38,164 nt of DNA from an uncultured Bacilli bacterium (GCA_947627385.1 CANQVV010000003.1:1-38164); one strand, 5' to 3'. Shown: positions 1 to 8,453, numbered from the stretch's first letter. Numbers and translations: made by a program. The notes: a model not told the origin generated them from the sequence alone.

Positions 1-285
1 AAAGAAGTAAAAAATATAAGTTATGTCTATAAAACAGGAATGCCAAGTACATCAGGTGTATCAGAAGATATGGAAGTGAATTTAACATTAAATTATTCTA
101 ACGAAGAAGTGCCAAAAGAAGAAATTCCAAAAGAAGAAATAAAAAAAGATGAATATGTAGATCAAAAAGCAGATAGTGTTCAAACTGGAACAATGACAAT
201 TGGAATAATTACATTAATTGGCGTAATTGTATATTTAACTTATTACTTAATAGTAAAAAGAAAAAACAAATTATATAAATTGTAA
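1..285 (+). CDS. C-terminal end of a surface protein with a membrane anchor (partial)
   Basis: The reading frame is open from the first base, so the 5' part lies outside the window; the internal ATG at 40 is probably not the start. The visible 94 residues have a Thr/Ser-rich segment, a Glu/Lys/Pro repeat (EVPKEEIPKEEI), the motif SVQTGT, one hydrophobic segment of about 20 residues and a basic tail (VKRKNKLYKL). Motif, hydrophobic span and basic tail in this order resemble a sortase sorting signal, but QTGT is not a canonical LPxTG, so it could simply be a C-terminal membrane anchor. The bulk of the protein is probably extracellular. Function unknown. Confidence 0.6.
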   Translation, partial: KEVKNISYVYKTGMPSTSGVSEDMEVNLTLNYSNEEVPKEEIPKEEIKKDEYVDQKADSVQTGTMTIGIITLIGVIVYLTYYLIVKRKNKLYKL

Positions 286-347
286 TAGATAACCTCTATT
301 ACTTTTTTATTATATAAAAATCTTAGATAATATACATAATGTAAAAT

Positions 348-740
348 CTATACTTTTCTTTTTTTAGAATTAGTTTTTAGCGTTTTATATCTTTGGGGAT
401 TATTTTTAACATACGAAACATTAGCTTTGTAATTAATTTTTTTCTTTGGTGTATTATTTTTCACAATTTTTTTATTAATTTTGTTCTTATTACTTTTAAT
501 TGTATTTTTGGGCTTAGAATTTGTTTTCTTTTTAATTTTATTGTTAACAATAACTTTTTTAGATTTCTTTTTCTTATTTTTACTCTTTTTCTTTTTAGGT
601 GTAATATTTTTAGAAACTAATTTGTGATTTTTAATTTGATAATAATCGAAAAATGTAAAGATAAAAATAATTAAAGTTATAAAATATAATGATATAACTA
701 TAATAAAGAATATATCTATTCCATCAAACCTTTTCCCCAT
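348..740 (-). CDS. Small membrane protein with a Lys/Asn-rich tail
   Basis: A 130-residue protein not matched to a known family. Residues about 10-32 form one hydrophobic segment; the rest is extremely rich in Lys and Asn with PKKKK clusters and almost no acidic residues. On the minus strand an AAGGGATG SD sits just before the ATG. The basic tail is expected inside the cell, where it could bind nucleic acid or the membrane surface; that is inference. It lies convergent with the partial gene to its left and divergent from the glucosaminidase gene. The antisense frame at 393-620 is a shadow of the A-rich tail. Confidence 0.65.
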   Translation of the reverse strand: MGKRFDGIDIFFIIVISLYFITLIIFIFTFFDYYQIKNHKLVSKNITPKKKKSKNKKKKSKKVIVNNKIKKKTNSKPKNTIKSNKNKINKKIVKNNTPKKKINYKANVSYVKNNPQRYKTLKTNSKKRKV

Positions 741-869
741 ATAAATTCATCCCTTTTTTATTAAATGATATTATAATATAACTTTTATGAAAATAAAAGA
801 CAAAAAATGTCAAGATTATGGAAATATTTATTATAAATTTACTTACTTATGTAAATAATATGCAAAAAT

Positions 870-881
870 ATGGTAAAATTA
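870..881 (+). promoter_or_regulatory. Extended -10 promoter of the dockerin glucosaminidase gene
   Basis: TGGTAAAAT (871-879) is an extended -10 element 22 bases before the start codon. No good -35 sits 17 bases upstream. The same TGRTAAAAT element recurs before 14087, 32856 and 38119, so it may be a common promoter style in this genome. Confidence 0.5.
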
Positions 882-900
882 ATAAGAAAGTAGGTGTAGC

Positions 901-2619
901 ATGATAAATAAATATATAAAATATCTTATATTAATTGCAATTACGTTTGTTTTAAATATTCATATTTGTTCTGCTATGTCTTATCGAGCTAAAATAACTG
1001 GTTCAAGTGTTAATTTAAGACAAGGGCCAGGTACTAATTATAGTGAAGTTAAAATTCTTGTTAAAAATGCTGAATATAATATGGTAAGTGATACTCTTTA
1101 TCCTGATGAAGGTGGTTGTGAAGAGGGCTGGTATAAAATATATTATGAAGGTAGTGCTTCTGGTTATGTTTGTGCTAAATACGTAGAAAAAAAAGAAATA
1201 GTTTATAATACAGTTCCTACAAGTGCCTGTGAGCAAGAACTTTCTATTGCTGGCTTTCCTGCTACTTATTGGCCAGGATTATGTGCTTTAAAAGCTAAAT
1301 ATCCTAGTTGGCAATTTCAATCAATTATAACTGGTCTTGATTGGAGTACTGCCGTTAATAAAGAAAGTGAATGTGGTACTAGTTACATTGAAAGTAGTGA
1401 TCCTTCCAATGTTGATTCTTCTTGTCGAAATCCTTATTCGTCAAGTTGGTATCCTGCCTCATCAAGTGCAGTTGCTTATTATATGGATCCTAGAAATTGG
1501 TTTAATGAAAAATATATATTTCAATTTGAACATTTAGGTTTTAATGAAGCTTTGGCTGGAATTTATCGTGATGCAGCCATCGACATAATTGATCATGCTG
1601 CTTTTTATAAATATCATGTGGAATTAGGACATGATTTTGGTGGAGCCTTAGTTACAGCAGGAAGATTATCTAATGTAAGCCCTGTTTTTATTGCTGGTAG
1701 AGTTTTACAAGAATTAGGAGCTAAAACATCTGAGTATAATCTATATAGTGGTATATATCCAGGTTTTGAAAATTATTACAATTTTTATAATTATGGAGTT
1801 AGTGATACTTGTGCTACGGGAAAAAGTCCAACTGAATGTGGCTTGTCTTATGCCGTAAATCATGGTTGGTATGGTTTGGAAAATGCCCTAAAAGGAGGAG
1901 CTGATAGTATTTATTCAGGTTATATTTTACAAGGTCAATATTCCGGATATTTGCAAAAATATAATGTAGCTCCAAGTAATGGCAATGTTTATAGTCATCA
2001 ATATATGACTAATATTGCTGCACCATCAAGTGAAGCTAAATCAACATATAATTCTTATAATAAATTAGGTATACTAGGAAATGCCTACATATTTTATATT
2101 CCTGTTTATAATAATATGGATAATTCTAATTATACAGCATCAAGTGGAGCAGTTACTACACCTGATAATAATGATCCATCTAAACTTTCTATAAGTACAA
2201 TTGTTGTTAGTAGTGGTTTTAAATATTCTAGTAATTATATAACGGGAATTAATCCTAATAGTTCAGTAGCAAGTATCAAAAGTGCTCTTGAAAGTATTGC
2301 TGGTGCTAATACAGTAACAATTAAAAATGCTAGTGGTAATGTAGTTGCTGATGGAAATATTGGTACAGGCTTTACTGTTACAGTTCAAAATGCTGAAACT
2401 AATGAGACATTAAATGTTATAGTTCGTGGTGATACCTCTGGTGATGGTAATGTTAATGCCTTAGATTTATTACAAGTACAAAAAAATATATTAGGAACTT
2501 ATGCTTTAAATGGTGCTTATTCTTTGGCTGCTGATACCTCTGGTGATGGCAAAATTAATGCCTTAGATTTATTACAAGTGCAAAAAAATATATTAGGAAC
2601 TTATGTAATTGTTCAATAA
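901..2619 (+). CDS. Secreted SH3-glucosaminidase with C-terminal dockerin
   Basis: A 572-residue exported peptidoglycan hydrolase. A signal peptide covers residues 1-25. A bacterial SH3 domain (about 27-96, with NLRQGPGTNY) would bind cell wall. An endo-beta-N-acetylglucosaminidase (GH73/LytB-like) domain spans about 110-400, with the family signature SPVFIAGRVLQELG at 260-273 and FENYYNFYNYG at 289-299. A beta-rich linker domain runs to about 508. Residues 510-572 hold two dockerin-type calcium-binding repeats, DTSGDGxxNALDLLQVQKN at 511 and 545. Many cysteines lie in the catalytic region. AGGTG precedes the ATG. The next gene, 12 bases on, encodes a membrane-anchored cohesin, the usual dockerin partner. 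Domain calls are firm; substrate is inferred from the family. Confidence 0.85.
   Translation: MINKYIKYLILIAITFVLNIHICSAMSYRAKITGSSVNLRQGPGTNYSEVKILVKNAEYNMVSDTLYPDEGGCEEGWYKIYYEGSASGYVCAKYVEKKEIVYNTVPTSACEQELSIAGFPATYWPGLCALKAKYPSWQFQSIITGLDWSTAVNKESECGTSYIESSDPSNVDSSCRNPYSSSWYPASSSAVAYYMDPRNWFNEKYIFQFEHLGFNEALAGIYRDAAIDIIDHAAFYKYHVELGHDFGGALVTAGRLSNVSPVFIAGRVLQELGAKTSEYNLYSGIYPGFENYYNFYNYGVSDTCATGKSPTECGLSYAVNHGWYGLENALKGGADSIYSGYILQGQYSGYLQKYNVAPSNGNVYSHQYMTNIAAPSSEAKSTYNSYNKLGILGNAYIFYIPVYNNMDNSNYTASSGAVTTPDNNDPSKLSISTIVVSSGFKYSSNYITGINPNSSVASIKSALESIAGANTVTIKNASGNVVADGNIGTGFTVTVQNAETNETLNVIVRGDTSGDGNVNALDLLQVQKNILGTYALNGAYSLAADTSGDGKINALDLLQVQKNILGTYVIVQ
2431..2605 (+). repeat. Near-identical tandem dockerin-coding repeat
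   Basis: The 73-base blocks at 2431-2503 and 2533-2605, 102 bases apart, differ at about four positions. They encode the two calcium-binding loops of the dockerin. Such close DNA identity suggests recent duplication or gene conversion. Confidence 0.85.
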
Positions 2620-2634
2620 TAGAAAGGAATTATG

Positions 2635-4068
2635 ATGAAAAAAATTAAATTTTTAATAATTAGTTTTTTAGCTATTTTAATTTGTCCATTATTTGTTAAT
2701 GCTGCCTCTGGTAGTGTATCAATAAGTGGTACTAATAGAGTTGTTAAAGGTAATAAAATAACTGTAACAGTTACTTTATCTAGTAGTACTTCTATTGGTA
2801 GTTGGAGTATGTCATTGGATTATGATAGTAGTTATCTTAAACTTACATCTTCCTCAGCTGAGGCTGGTGGTAATAAAATGGCTAATGTCGTTACATCAGG
2901 AATAAAATTAAAAAAATATACTTTTACATTTCAAGCGCAAAAAACAGGAACGACTACTTTAAAAATTGGCAATTATGAAGCTTATGCTTTTGATGATATG
3001 AGTGCTATTTCTTTAAGCCCTGGTTCTAAACAAATTAGTATTATTACCCAAGAGCAATTAGAAGCTTCTTATTCCAAAGATAATAATTTAAAAGCCTTAG
3101 CCGTAGAAGGTTATGAAATAACCCCAGAATTTAATAAAGATACCTTAGAATATAGTGTAACTGTTCCTGAGGGAACAACGATGGTTAATGTCATAGCCAC
3201 TAAAAATGATGGTAAAGCAAGTTTAAGTGGTGATGGTGAAGTTCAACTTATTCCCGGAACTAATGAAGTGTCTATTGTGGTTAAAGCTGAAAATGGTAGT
3301 GAGAAAACCTATAAATTAATTATTAATGTTATTGATCAAAATCCTATTAATGTTAAGGTAAATAATATAGATTATACTGTTGTTAAACTTCGAGATGTAT
3401 ATCAATGCCCTAATTTATATACCGAAAGTGAAGTAACAATAAATGATATAGTAGTACCTGCTTGTCATAATGATAAAACTAAATATACCTTAGTAGGTTT
3501 AAAAAGTAGTGATGGTACAGTTAAGAGTTTTATATATGAAAATGGTAAATATACTAAATATAATGAAGTAATTGGTACAAGTTTAAATATTATAGTTTTA
3601 GAATATAATGGTAAATTAAATGGTTTAAAAAAATATAATGAAAAAATAGATGGAAATAGTTATCAAGTATTTAAATCAAATGATAATTCTAAATTTTATG
3701 TAGTTTATGGCATGAATGTAGCTACTGGTAAAAAAGATTTTTATGTTTATGATACAGTAAATAAAACTTTTGGTTTATATGATAGTGATATGATAAATAA
3801 TATGGTTAAATTAAATAAAACATATTTTTATGTAATAGTAGCATTTGGCATAGGATTATTATTAGCATTAATTTGCATAATAAAACTTAGTTCAAAAAAA
3901 CATCAAGTTCAAAAGAAAAATAGTATAGAAGAAATTAAGAATGATAAAAAGAAAATAAAAAAAGAAGAAAAGAAACCCAATGATATTGAAATAGTAGATG
4001 AAGATGAAAATACGGAAACTTATAATATTTTAGAGGAAGATAAGAAACGTAAGAGAAGAAAGAAATAG
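2635..4068 (+). CDS. Membrane-anchored cohesin protein
   Basis: A 477-residue surface protein. A signal peptide covers about 1-24. A cohesin-like beta sandwich spans about 25-137 (VSISG..., ITVTVTLSSS, WSMSLDYDSSYLKL). A cadherin-like beta-sandwich domain spans about 149-232 (NNLKALAVEGYEITPEF, LEYSVTVPEGTTMVNV). An unassigned region with YxVxxxxNxxKF-type repeats follows to about 390. One transmembrane helix lies at about 396-416, with a 61-residue charged cytoplasmic tail. Of the two adjacent ATGs (2632 and 2635), 2635 is better spaced from AAAGGA. It is co-directional with the dockerin enzyme, which it probably holds at the membrane by cohesin-dockerin binding; that link is inferred from the two families. 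Confidence 0.82.
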   Translation: MKKIKFLIISFLAILICPLFVNAASGSVSISGTNRVVKGNKITVTVTLSSSTSIGSWSMSLDYDSSYLKLTSSSAEAGGNKMANVVTSGIKLKKYTFTFQAQKTGTTTLKIGNYEAYAFDDMSAISLSPGSKQISIITQEQLEASYSKDNNLKALAVEGYEITPEFNKDTLEYSVTVPEGTTMVNVIATKNDGKASLSGDGEVQLIPGTNEVSIVVKAENGSEKTYKLIINVIDQNPINVKVNNIDYTVVKLRDVYQCPNLYTESEVTINDIVVPACHNDKTKYTLVGLKSSDGTVKSFIYENGKYTKYNEVIGTSLNIIVLEYNGKLNGLKKYNEKIDGNSYQVFKSNDNSKFYVVYGMNVATGKKDFYVYDTVNKTFGLYDSDMINNMVKLNKTYFYVIVAFGIGLLLALICIIKLSSKKHQVQKKNSIEEIKNDKKKIKKEEKKPNDIEIVDEDENTETYNILEEDKKRKRRKK

Positions 4069-4088
4069 ATTTAATTCTTTCTTTTTTT
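4056..4088 (+). terminator. Intrinsic terminator after the cohesin gene
   Basis: AAGAAAGAA (4056-4064) pairs with TTCTTTCTT (4075-4083), followed by a T run to 4088. The left arm lies in the last codons of the gene and the stop codon is in the loop. Confidence 0.7.
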
Positions 4089-4090
4089 AA

Positions 4091-4119
4091 TTGAAACATT
4101 AAGCAGATTAATATATAAT
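4091..4119 (+). promoter_or_regulatory. Sigma-A promoter of tagO-like gene
   Basis: TTGAAA (4091-4096), a 17-base spacer, and TATAAT (4114-4119). The SD TAGGAG follows at 4125-4130. Confidence 0.8.
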
Positions 4120-4136
4120 GTTACTAGGAGTAAATT

Positions 4137-5216
4137 ATGAATTGGATGATTAATAATCACAATATATTTGAAATAGTATTAGTAACTTTTTTAGTTAGTG
4201 TCATTTTAGTTCCTATTGCTAAAAAAGTAGCTTATCACATTAATGCCTTAGATATACCTAATGAAAGAAAAATTCATAAAGTACCTATTCCGAGATTAGG
4301 TGGTTTAGCTATTTTTGGCTCATTTTTGATTGGCTATGTTTTATATGGCGATGTAACAACGCAAATGTTATCCATTTTAATTGGTTCATTTTTAATTGTT
4401 ATAGTTGGTATTATCGATGATATTAAACCTGTTAGAGCATTATATAAATTTATAGTACAAACAGTAGCAGCTTTAATTGTCGTTATTTATGGGCAAATAT
4501 ATTTTACAGAAATAACATTTTTAGGACTTAATTTAAAATTTAATTTAGTTACAAGTTATGCCTTATCAACATTTTTTATTTTAGCAATATCTAATGCCAT
4601 TAATTTAATCGATGGATTAGATGGCTTATGTAGTGGTATTAGTTCAATTTATTTTGTAACAATAGCTATTATTGCGTTTATATTAAATAAAATAGGTGGT
4701 TTAGATATAATTTTAGCTTTAATAATGTTAGGAGCAACCCTTGGTTTCTTAGTTTATAATTTTCCCCCAGCTAAAATATTTTTAGGTGATACTGGAAGTG
4801 TATTTTTAGGTTTTATGATTTCCATAATTGCTCTTTTAGGATTTAAAGTAGCAACTTTAACTTCATTAGTAATTCCAATAACGGTTTTATCTATTCCTAT
4901 AATTGATACAGGAATGGCAATTCTTAGAAGACTTTTAAAACATAAGAGTATTGCTACACCAGATAAAGAACATTTTCATCATCAATTATTAAAACTTAAT
5001 TTTTCACCCCGAATTAGTATTTTAATAATATATTTAATTAATATTATATTCTCAGTAGTTTCAATATTATATGTAATAAATGATAGTCGGGAAGCTATTA
5101 TATTATATGTTGTATTATTAATACTTTTATTGTTTGTAATTTTAAAAACTGATATATTATATGACCATAGTAAAAATAAGAAAAATAAAGCTAAAAAAAA
5201 TAAACATAAAAAGTAA
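4137..5216 (+). CDS. tagO: Undecaprenyl-phosphate GlcNAc-1-phosphate transferase (TagO/WecA family)
   Basis: A 359-residue polytopic membrane enzyme of the MraY/WecA/TagO family. It moves an N-acetylhexosamine 1-phosphate from a UDP-sugar to undecaprenyl phosphate, the first step of wall teichoic acid or other surface glycan synthesis. Visible family motifs: DIPNERKIHKVPIPRLGG (39-56), IIDD (92-95), NLIDGLDG (156-163), FLGDTGS (215-221) and EHFHHQLL (278-285). About ten hydrophobic helices and a Lys-rich C-terminus are present. It is transcribed alone from a consensus promoter. No teichoic acid genes lie nearby, so the downstream product is not known. Confidence 0.88.
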   Translation: MNWMINNHNIFEIVLVTFLVSVILVPIAKKVAYHINALDIPNERKIHKVPIPRLGGLAIFGSFLIGYVLYGDVTTQMLSILIGSFLIVIVGIIDDIKPVRALYKFIVQTVAALIVVIYGQIYFTEITFLGLNLKFNLVTSYALSTFFILAISNAINLIDGLDGLCSGISSIYFVTIAIIAFILNKIGGLDIILALIMLGATLGFLVYNFPPAKIFLGDTGSVFLGFMISIIALLGFKVATLTSLVIPITVLSIPIIDTGMAILRRLLKHKSIATPDKEHFHHQLLKLNFSPRISILIIYLINIIFSVVSILYVINDSREAIILYVVLLILLLFVILKTDILYDHSKNKKNKAKKNKHKK

Positions 5217-5230
5217 TTTTTTAGATGAAT

Positions 5231-5259
5231 TTGCAAATATTTAGATATTAATATATAAT
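5231..5259 (+). promoter_or_regulatory. Sigma-A promoter of engB
   Basis: TTGCAA (5231-5236), a 17-base spacer, and TATAAT (5254-5259). Transcription would begin near 5266, so the GTG at 5264 cannot be the start codon. Confidence 0.78.
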
Positions 5260-5275
5260 TTAAGTGGTGATTATT

Positions 5276-5860
5276 ATGCAAATTGATTCAGTTGAAGAAC
5301 CACTTATTGCTATCCGTGTTAGTCAATACCCAACTGATAATAAAAGAGAATTTTTATTACTTGGTAGAAGTAATGTTGGTAAAAGTAGTTTTATTAATAC
5401 TTTAATTGAAAGAAAAAATTTTGCTAGAACTTCATCTAAACCAGGTAAAACTCAAACATTAAATTTTTATTTAGTTAATAAAGAATTTTATTTAGTAGAT
5501 GTCCCTGGTTATGGTTATGCTAGTGTAGCCAAAGAAACGCAAAAAAAATTTGGTATTATGATTGAAAATTATTTACAAACCAGAGAAAATTTAAAATGTG
5601 TATTTTTATTAATTGATTATCGTCATAAACCAACCGAAGATGATATTTTAATGTATAATTTTTTAAAGTATTATAATTTAAATATTAAAATAGTAGCTAC
5701 TAAATATGATAAAGTACCTAAAAATAGTCGAATTAAACAAGATAAGTTAATAAAAGAAACTTTGAAGTTAAGTGAAAATGATACTTTTATACCTTTTTCT
5801 ACTATTACCAAAAAGGGTAGAAATGAAGTACTAGAAATAATTGCTGATAATTTAAAATAG
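5276..5860 (+). CDS. engB: Ribosome biogenesis GTPase EngB/YsxC
   Basis: A 194-residue TrmE-Era-EngA-EngB-type GTPase needed for late 50S subunit assembly. Motifs: G1 GRSNVGKSSF, G2 TSSKPGKTQTLNF, G3 DVPGYGYA, G4 TKYD, G5 STITKKG. The length matches the family. The start was set at ATG 5276 rather than GTG 5264 because GGTGAT lies at the right distance and the promoter places the transcript start near 5266. It heads a run engB - pseudopilin - der with gaps of only 9-11 bases, so these are probably co-transcribed. Confidence 0.93.
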   Translation: MQIDSVEEPLIAIRVSQYPTDNKREFLLLGRSNVGKSSFINTLIERKNFARTSSKPGKTQTLNFYLVNKEFYLVDVPGYGYASVAKETQKKFGIMIENYLQTRENLKCVFLLIDYRHKPTEDDILMYNFLKYYNLNIKIVATKYDKVPKNSRIKQDKLIKETLKLSENDTFIPFSTITKKGRNEVLEIIADNLK

Positions 5861-5871
5861 GGTGTGATAAG

Positions 5872-6345
5872 ATGAATACAAAGGGATTTACATTAATTGA
5901 ACTTTTAGGAGTTATTATGCTTTTAGGAATAGTTACTGCTATTGCTGTTCCTAGTATCGGGGCAATTACTGATAGTATTAAAAAAAATATGCTTGATAAA
6001 AAAGTAGAAATTATTGAAAAGGCAGCAAATCTTTTTGGTGAAGATATAAAAGGATCAGTTATTTATAGTAATAAACATTATAAAGAATATCCTTGTAAAA
6101 GTTATATTATTAGTGATTTAGTACCAGATTATTTAGATAAAGATAATGATAATAATTGTATAACTTGTCTTAGTAAAGATGAAAATAATAATTGTACGTC
6201 TTGGAGTACTAGTGATAATATAGGTTGTATAGTTGATCCAAGCAGTCAAGATAAGTATCTAGATAAATTAGAAATCATTATATATTATAAAAATAAAAGA
6301 ATTGCTACCAAAGTAGATACAGAAGGAAATCTTACGTGTAGTTAG
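5872..6345 (+). CDS. Type IV pilin-like (pseudopilin) protein
   Basis: A 157-residue protein with a class III prepilin leader, MNTKG before FTLIELLGV. Cleavage would follow the Gly and leave an N-terminal Phe with Glu at +5. A hydrophobic helix runs to about residue 30. The remainder is a soluble domain with paired cysteines (CITC, NNC) and Asp/Asn-rich turns. No pilus assembly gene is visible nearby. Its place between two ribosome-assembly GTPase genes is unusual. Fibre type (competence, type II-like secretion, adhesion) cannot be decided from sequence. Confidence 0.82.
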   Translation: MNTKGFTLIELLGVIMLLGIVTAIAVPSIGAITDSIKKNMLDKKVEIIEKAANLFGEDIKGSVIYSNKHYKEYPCKSYIISDLVPDYLDKDNDNNCITCLSKDENNNCTSWSTSDNIGCIVDPSSQDKYLDKLEIIIYYKNKRIATKVDTEGNLTCS

Positions 6346-6354
6346 GGGGATTAT

Positions 6355-7659
6355 ATGAAAACAGTTTGCTTAATTGGTAAACCAAATGTTGGTAAAAGTA
6401 GTATTTTTAATCGCTTAATAAATGAAAAAAAAGCGATTATTTTAAGTGAACCTGGTATTACTCGTGATCGTTTATATGGAATTGTTGAATATCAAGGTAA
6501 AAAATTTAATTTAATTGATACTGGTGGTATTCATGGAATAGATGATGATTTTAATAAAGATATTGAAATGCAAGCAATGCTTGCTACGGATGAAGCTGAT
6601 GTAATTTTATTTGTTGTTGATGGTTTGGAAGATTTATCTGAATCAGATAAAAAAATTCGTAATATGTTAAAAAAATCTGGCAAAGAAGTAATAGTAGTAG
6701 TAAATAAATTAGATAATGTAAAAAGAAATGAAAATATATACAATTATTATGAACTTGGTTTTCCCACAGTTTTAGGAGTTTCAGCAGAACATAATTTGGG
6801 ATTTAAAGAATTATTAGATATTTTAACCAAAGATATTGAAGTAATTACCAATGAAGATGAAGATGTTTTAAAATTCTGTTTTATTGGTAGACCTAATGTT
6901 GGAAAATCATCTTTAATAAATGCTCTTTTAAATGAAGAAAGAGTAATAGTTAGTGATGTAGCAGGTACTACAAGGGATGCAATTGATACAAAGTTTACTT
7001 ATAATCAAAAAGATTATATTGTTATTGATACAGCAGGAATGCGTAAAAAAGGTCGTATCTATGAAACAATAGAAAAATATAGTTTGCTTCGTAGTATGAA
7101 AGCCATTGATCGTAGTGATGTTTGTGTTTTAGTAATTGATGCTGAAACAGGTATTATTGAACATGATAAACATATTTTATCTTATGCTCTTGACGCTGGT
7201 AAAGGAGTAGTTATATGTGTTAATAAATGGGATACTGTCAATAATCCTGATGTAGCAATAAAAAAATGGAAATTAGAATTAGAAACTTATTTTAAATTTG
7301 TTCCTTATATTAATTTTGTTTTTACTTCGGCTAAAACAAAGAAAAGACTTGCAACTTTAATGCCAGAAGTAATTAAAGCTTATGAAAACAATAGGAAAGA
7401 AATTAAAACTAGCTTACTTAATGATGTTATAAGTGAGGCTGTATCACTCCATGAAGCTCCTTCATATAAAGGTAAAAGATTAAAAATTTATTTTGTAAGT
7501 CAAACGGGAATGAAACCTCCTAAATTTACATTTAATGTTAATAATAAGAATTTAGTTCATTTTAGTTATGAAAGATATTTAGAAAATAAATTACGGGAAG
7601 CATTTGATTTAGAAGGAACACCCATTATATTGCAATTTAAAAATAAAAGTGATAAGTAA
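6355..7659 (+). CDS. der: Double-domain ribosome GTPase Der (EngA)
   Basis: A 434-residue GTPase with two G domains and a C-terminal KH-like domain, required for 50S assembly. First domain: GKPNVGKSS (8-16), DTGG, NKLD. Second domain: GRPNVGKSS (about residue 178), DTAGM, NKWD. The C-terminal part (GMKPPKFTFNVNN, HFSYERYLENKLREAF) is typical of the KH-like domain. AGGGGGAT is the SD. Length and domain order match the family. Confidence 0.95.
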   Translation: MKTVCLIGKPNVGKSSIFNRLINEKKAIILSEPGITRDRLYGIVEYQGKKFNLIDTGGIHGIDDDFNKDIEMQAMLATDEADVILFVVDGLEDLSESDKKIRNMLKKSGKEVIVVVNKLDNVKRNENIYNYYELGFPTVLGVSAEHNLGFKELLDILTKDIEVITNEDEDVLKFCFIGRPNVGKSSLINALLNEERVIVSDVAGTTRDAIDTKFTYNQKDYIVIDTAGMRKKGRIYETIEKYSLLRSMKAIDRSDVCVLVIDAETGIIEHDKHILSYALDAGKGVVICVNKWDTVNNPDVAIKKWKLELETYFKFVPYINFVFTSAKTKKRLATLMPEVIKAYENNRKEIKTSLLNDVISEAVSLHEAPSYKGKRLKIYFVSQTGMKPPKFTFNVNNKNLVHFSYERYLENKLREAFDLEGTPIILQFKNKSDK

Positions 7660-7675
7660 AATTATTACTTTTTTT
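7654..7675 (+). terminator. Weak terminator after der
   Basis: AAGTAA (7654-7659) pairs with TTACTT (7665-7670), followed by T's. The stem is only six AT-rich pairs and includes the stop codon. Confidence 0.45.
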
Positions 7676-7708
7676 GGTATTAATTTTTAAAAAATTAGTT
7701 TTAAGATA

Positions 7709-7737
7709 TTGACAACTATTTTTTATTTTTGTAGAAT
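7709..7737 (+). promoter_or_regulatory. Consensus sigma-A promoter of the SipW-type secreted protein
   Basis: A perfect TTGACA (7709-7714), a 17-base spacer, and TAGAAT (7732-7737). A 5' leader of about 50 bases ends in a strong AAGGAGG SD. Confidence 0.85.
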
Positions 7738-7796
7738 TATATTAGAAATATAGAAGATAGTATTTCGAAAATTATTAAAATGGAAGGAGGGAAATA

Positions 7797-8453
7797 ATGG
7801 ATAAGAAAAATACAATGTTATTAACAGTTATTGCTGTTGCCACTCTTTTAGTTGCTGTTGTAGGTGCAACATTCGCATATTTTGCAGTTTCAGTAGAACA
7901 AGGAACAGCTGGATCTACTAACGTTACTGGTAGTACTCCTGAACAACCTGGTACTGTTACATTTGCCAATGAAAATGCTAATTTGTACTTAAAATTATCA
8001 GCAGCTGATATGGGTCAAGGAAACGAAAAACCATATTATGCAGTTACTACCAAAGATAGTAGAGGCACAGATGCTACTCCTGTTAATATCATTAAAGCTA
8101 GTGTATCAGGTGGACCAAGTGGAGAAACTTATACTTGCAAAGGTAAAGTAAATGTAACACTTGATGGTACAATGGTTGAACAATTAGAAGCTAATGAAGC
8201 AAAAGTTGTTTTAGCTGGTTTAACTGGAACTGATCTTGAAAAAGATTTAAGTACTGTTAAAGTTGATAAAAGTTATTCTATTAATGATGCTACGTTTACT
8301 GTAACAGAAGGTACTGAACTTCATATTACAGCATTAGTGTCATTAACTAATACAAATCAACCACAACAAACTCGTTTAGCTGATAAAGATTTAACAGTTA
8401 CAATTGCTCTTGGTGAAGGCGTAACTTGTGATACAACAGGAGATGCTGAATAA
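7797..8453 (+). CDS. Secreted protein with SipW-type signal peptide (TasA/CalY-like candidate)
   Basis: A 218-residue exported protein. Its start, MDKKNTMLLTVIAVATLL followed by VAVVGATFAYF, resembles the SipW-dependent signal class of TasA, CalY and related fibre proteins; cleavage is expected near residue 27-33. The mature part is Thr/Val/Gly-rich and beta-prone, with two cysteines (YTCKG, GVTCDTT) that could pair. It is not otherwise recognised. A consensus promoter, a near-perfect SD and more C/G-rich codons than its neighbours suggest high expression. No SipW or sortase gene is seen here. An abundant surface or matrix protein is the best guess. Confidence 0.72.
   Translation: MDKKNTMLLTVIAVATLLVAVVGATFAYFAVSVEQGTAGSTNVTGSTPEQPGTVTFANENANLYLKLSAADMGQGNEKPYYAVTTKDSRGTDATPVNIIKASVSGGPSGETYTCKGKVNVTLDGTMVEQLEANEAKVVLAGLTGTDLEKDLSTVKVDKSYSINDATFTVTEGTELHITALVSLTNTNQPQQTRLADKDLTVTIALGEGVTCDTTGDAE

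Noticed and set aside
393-620. Plus-strand frame of 75 residues, hydrophobic
   Set aside because: It is the antisense of the Lys-rich tail of the minus-strand gene; AAA/AAT codons read backwards give Phe/Ile/Leu. No SD.
5264-5275. Upstream GTG start for engB
   Set aside because: The predicted transcript starts at about 5266, and this GTG is part of the SD for ATG 5276.
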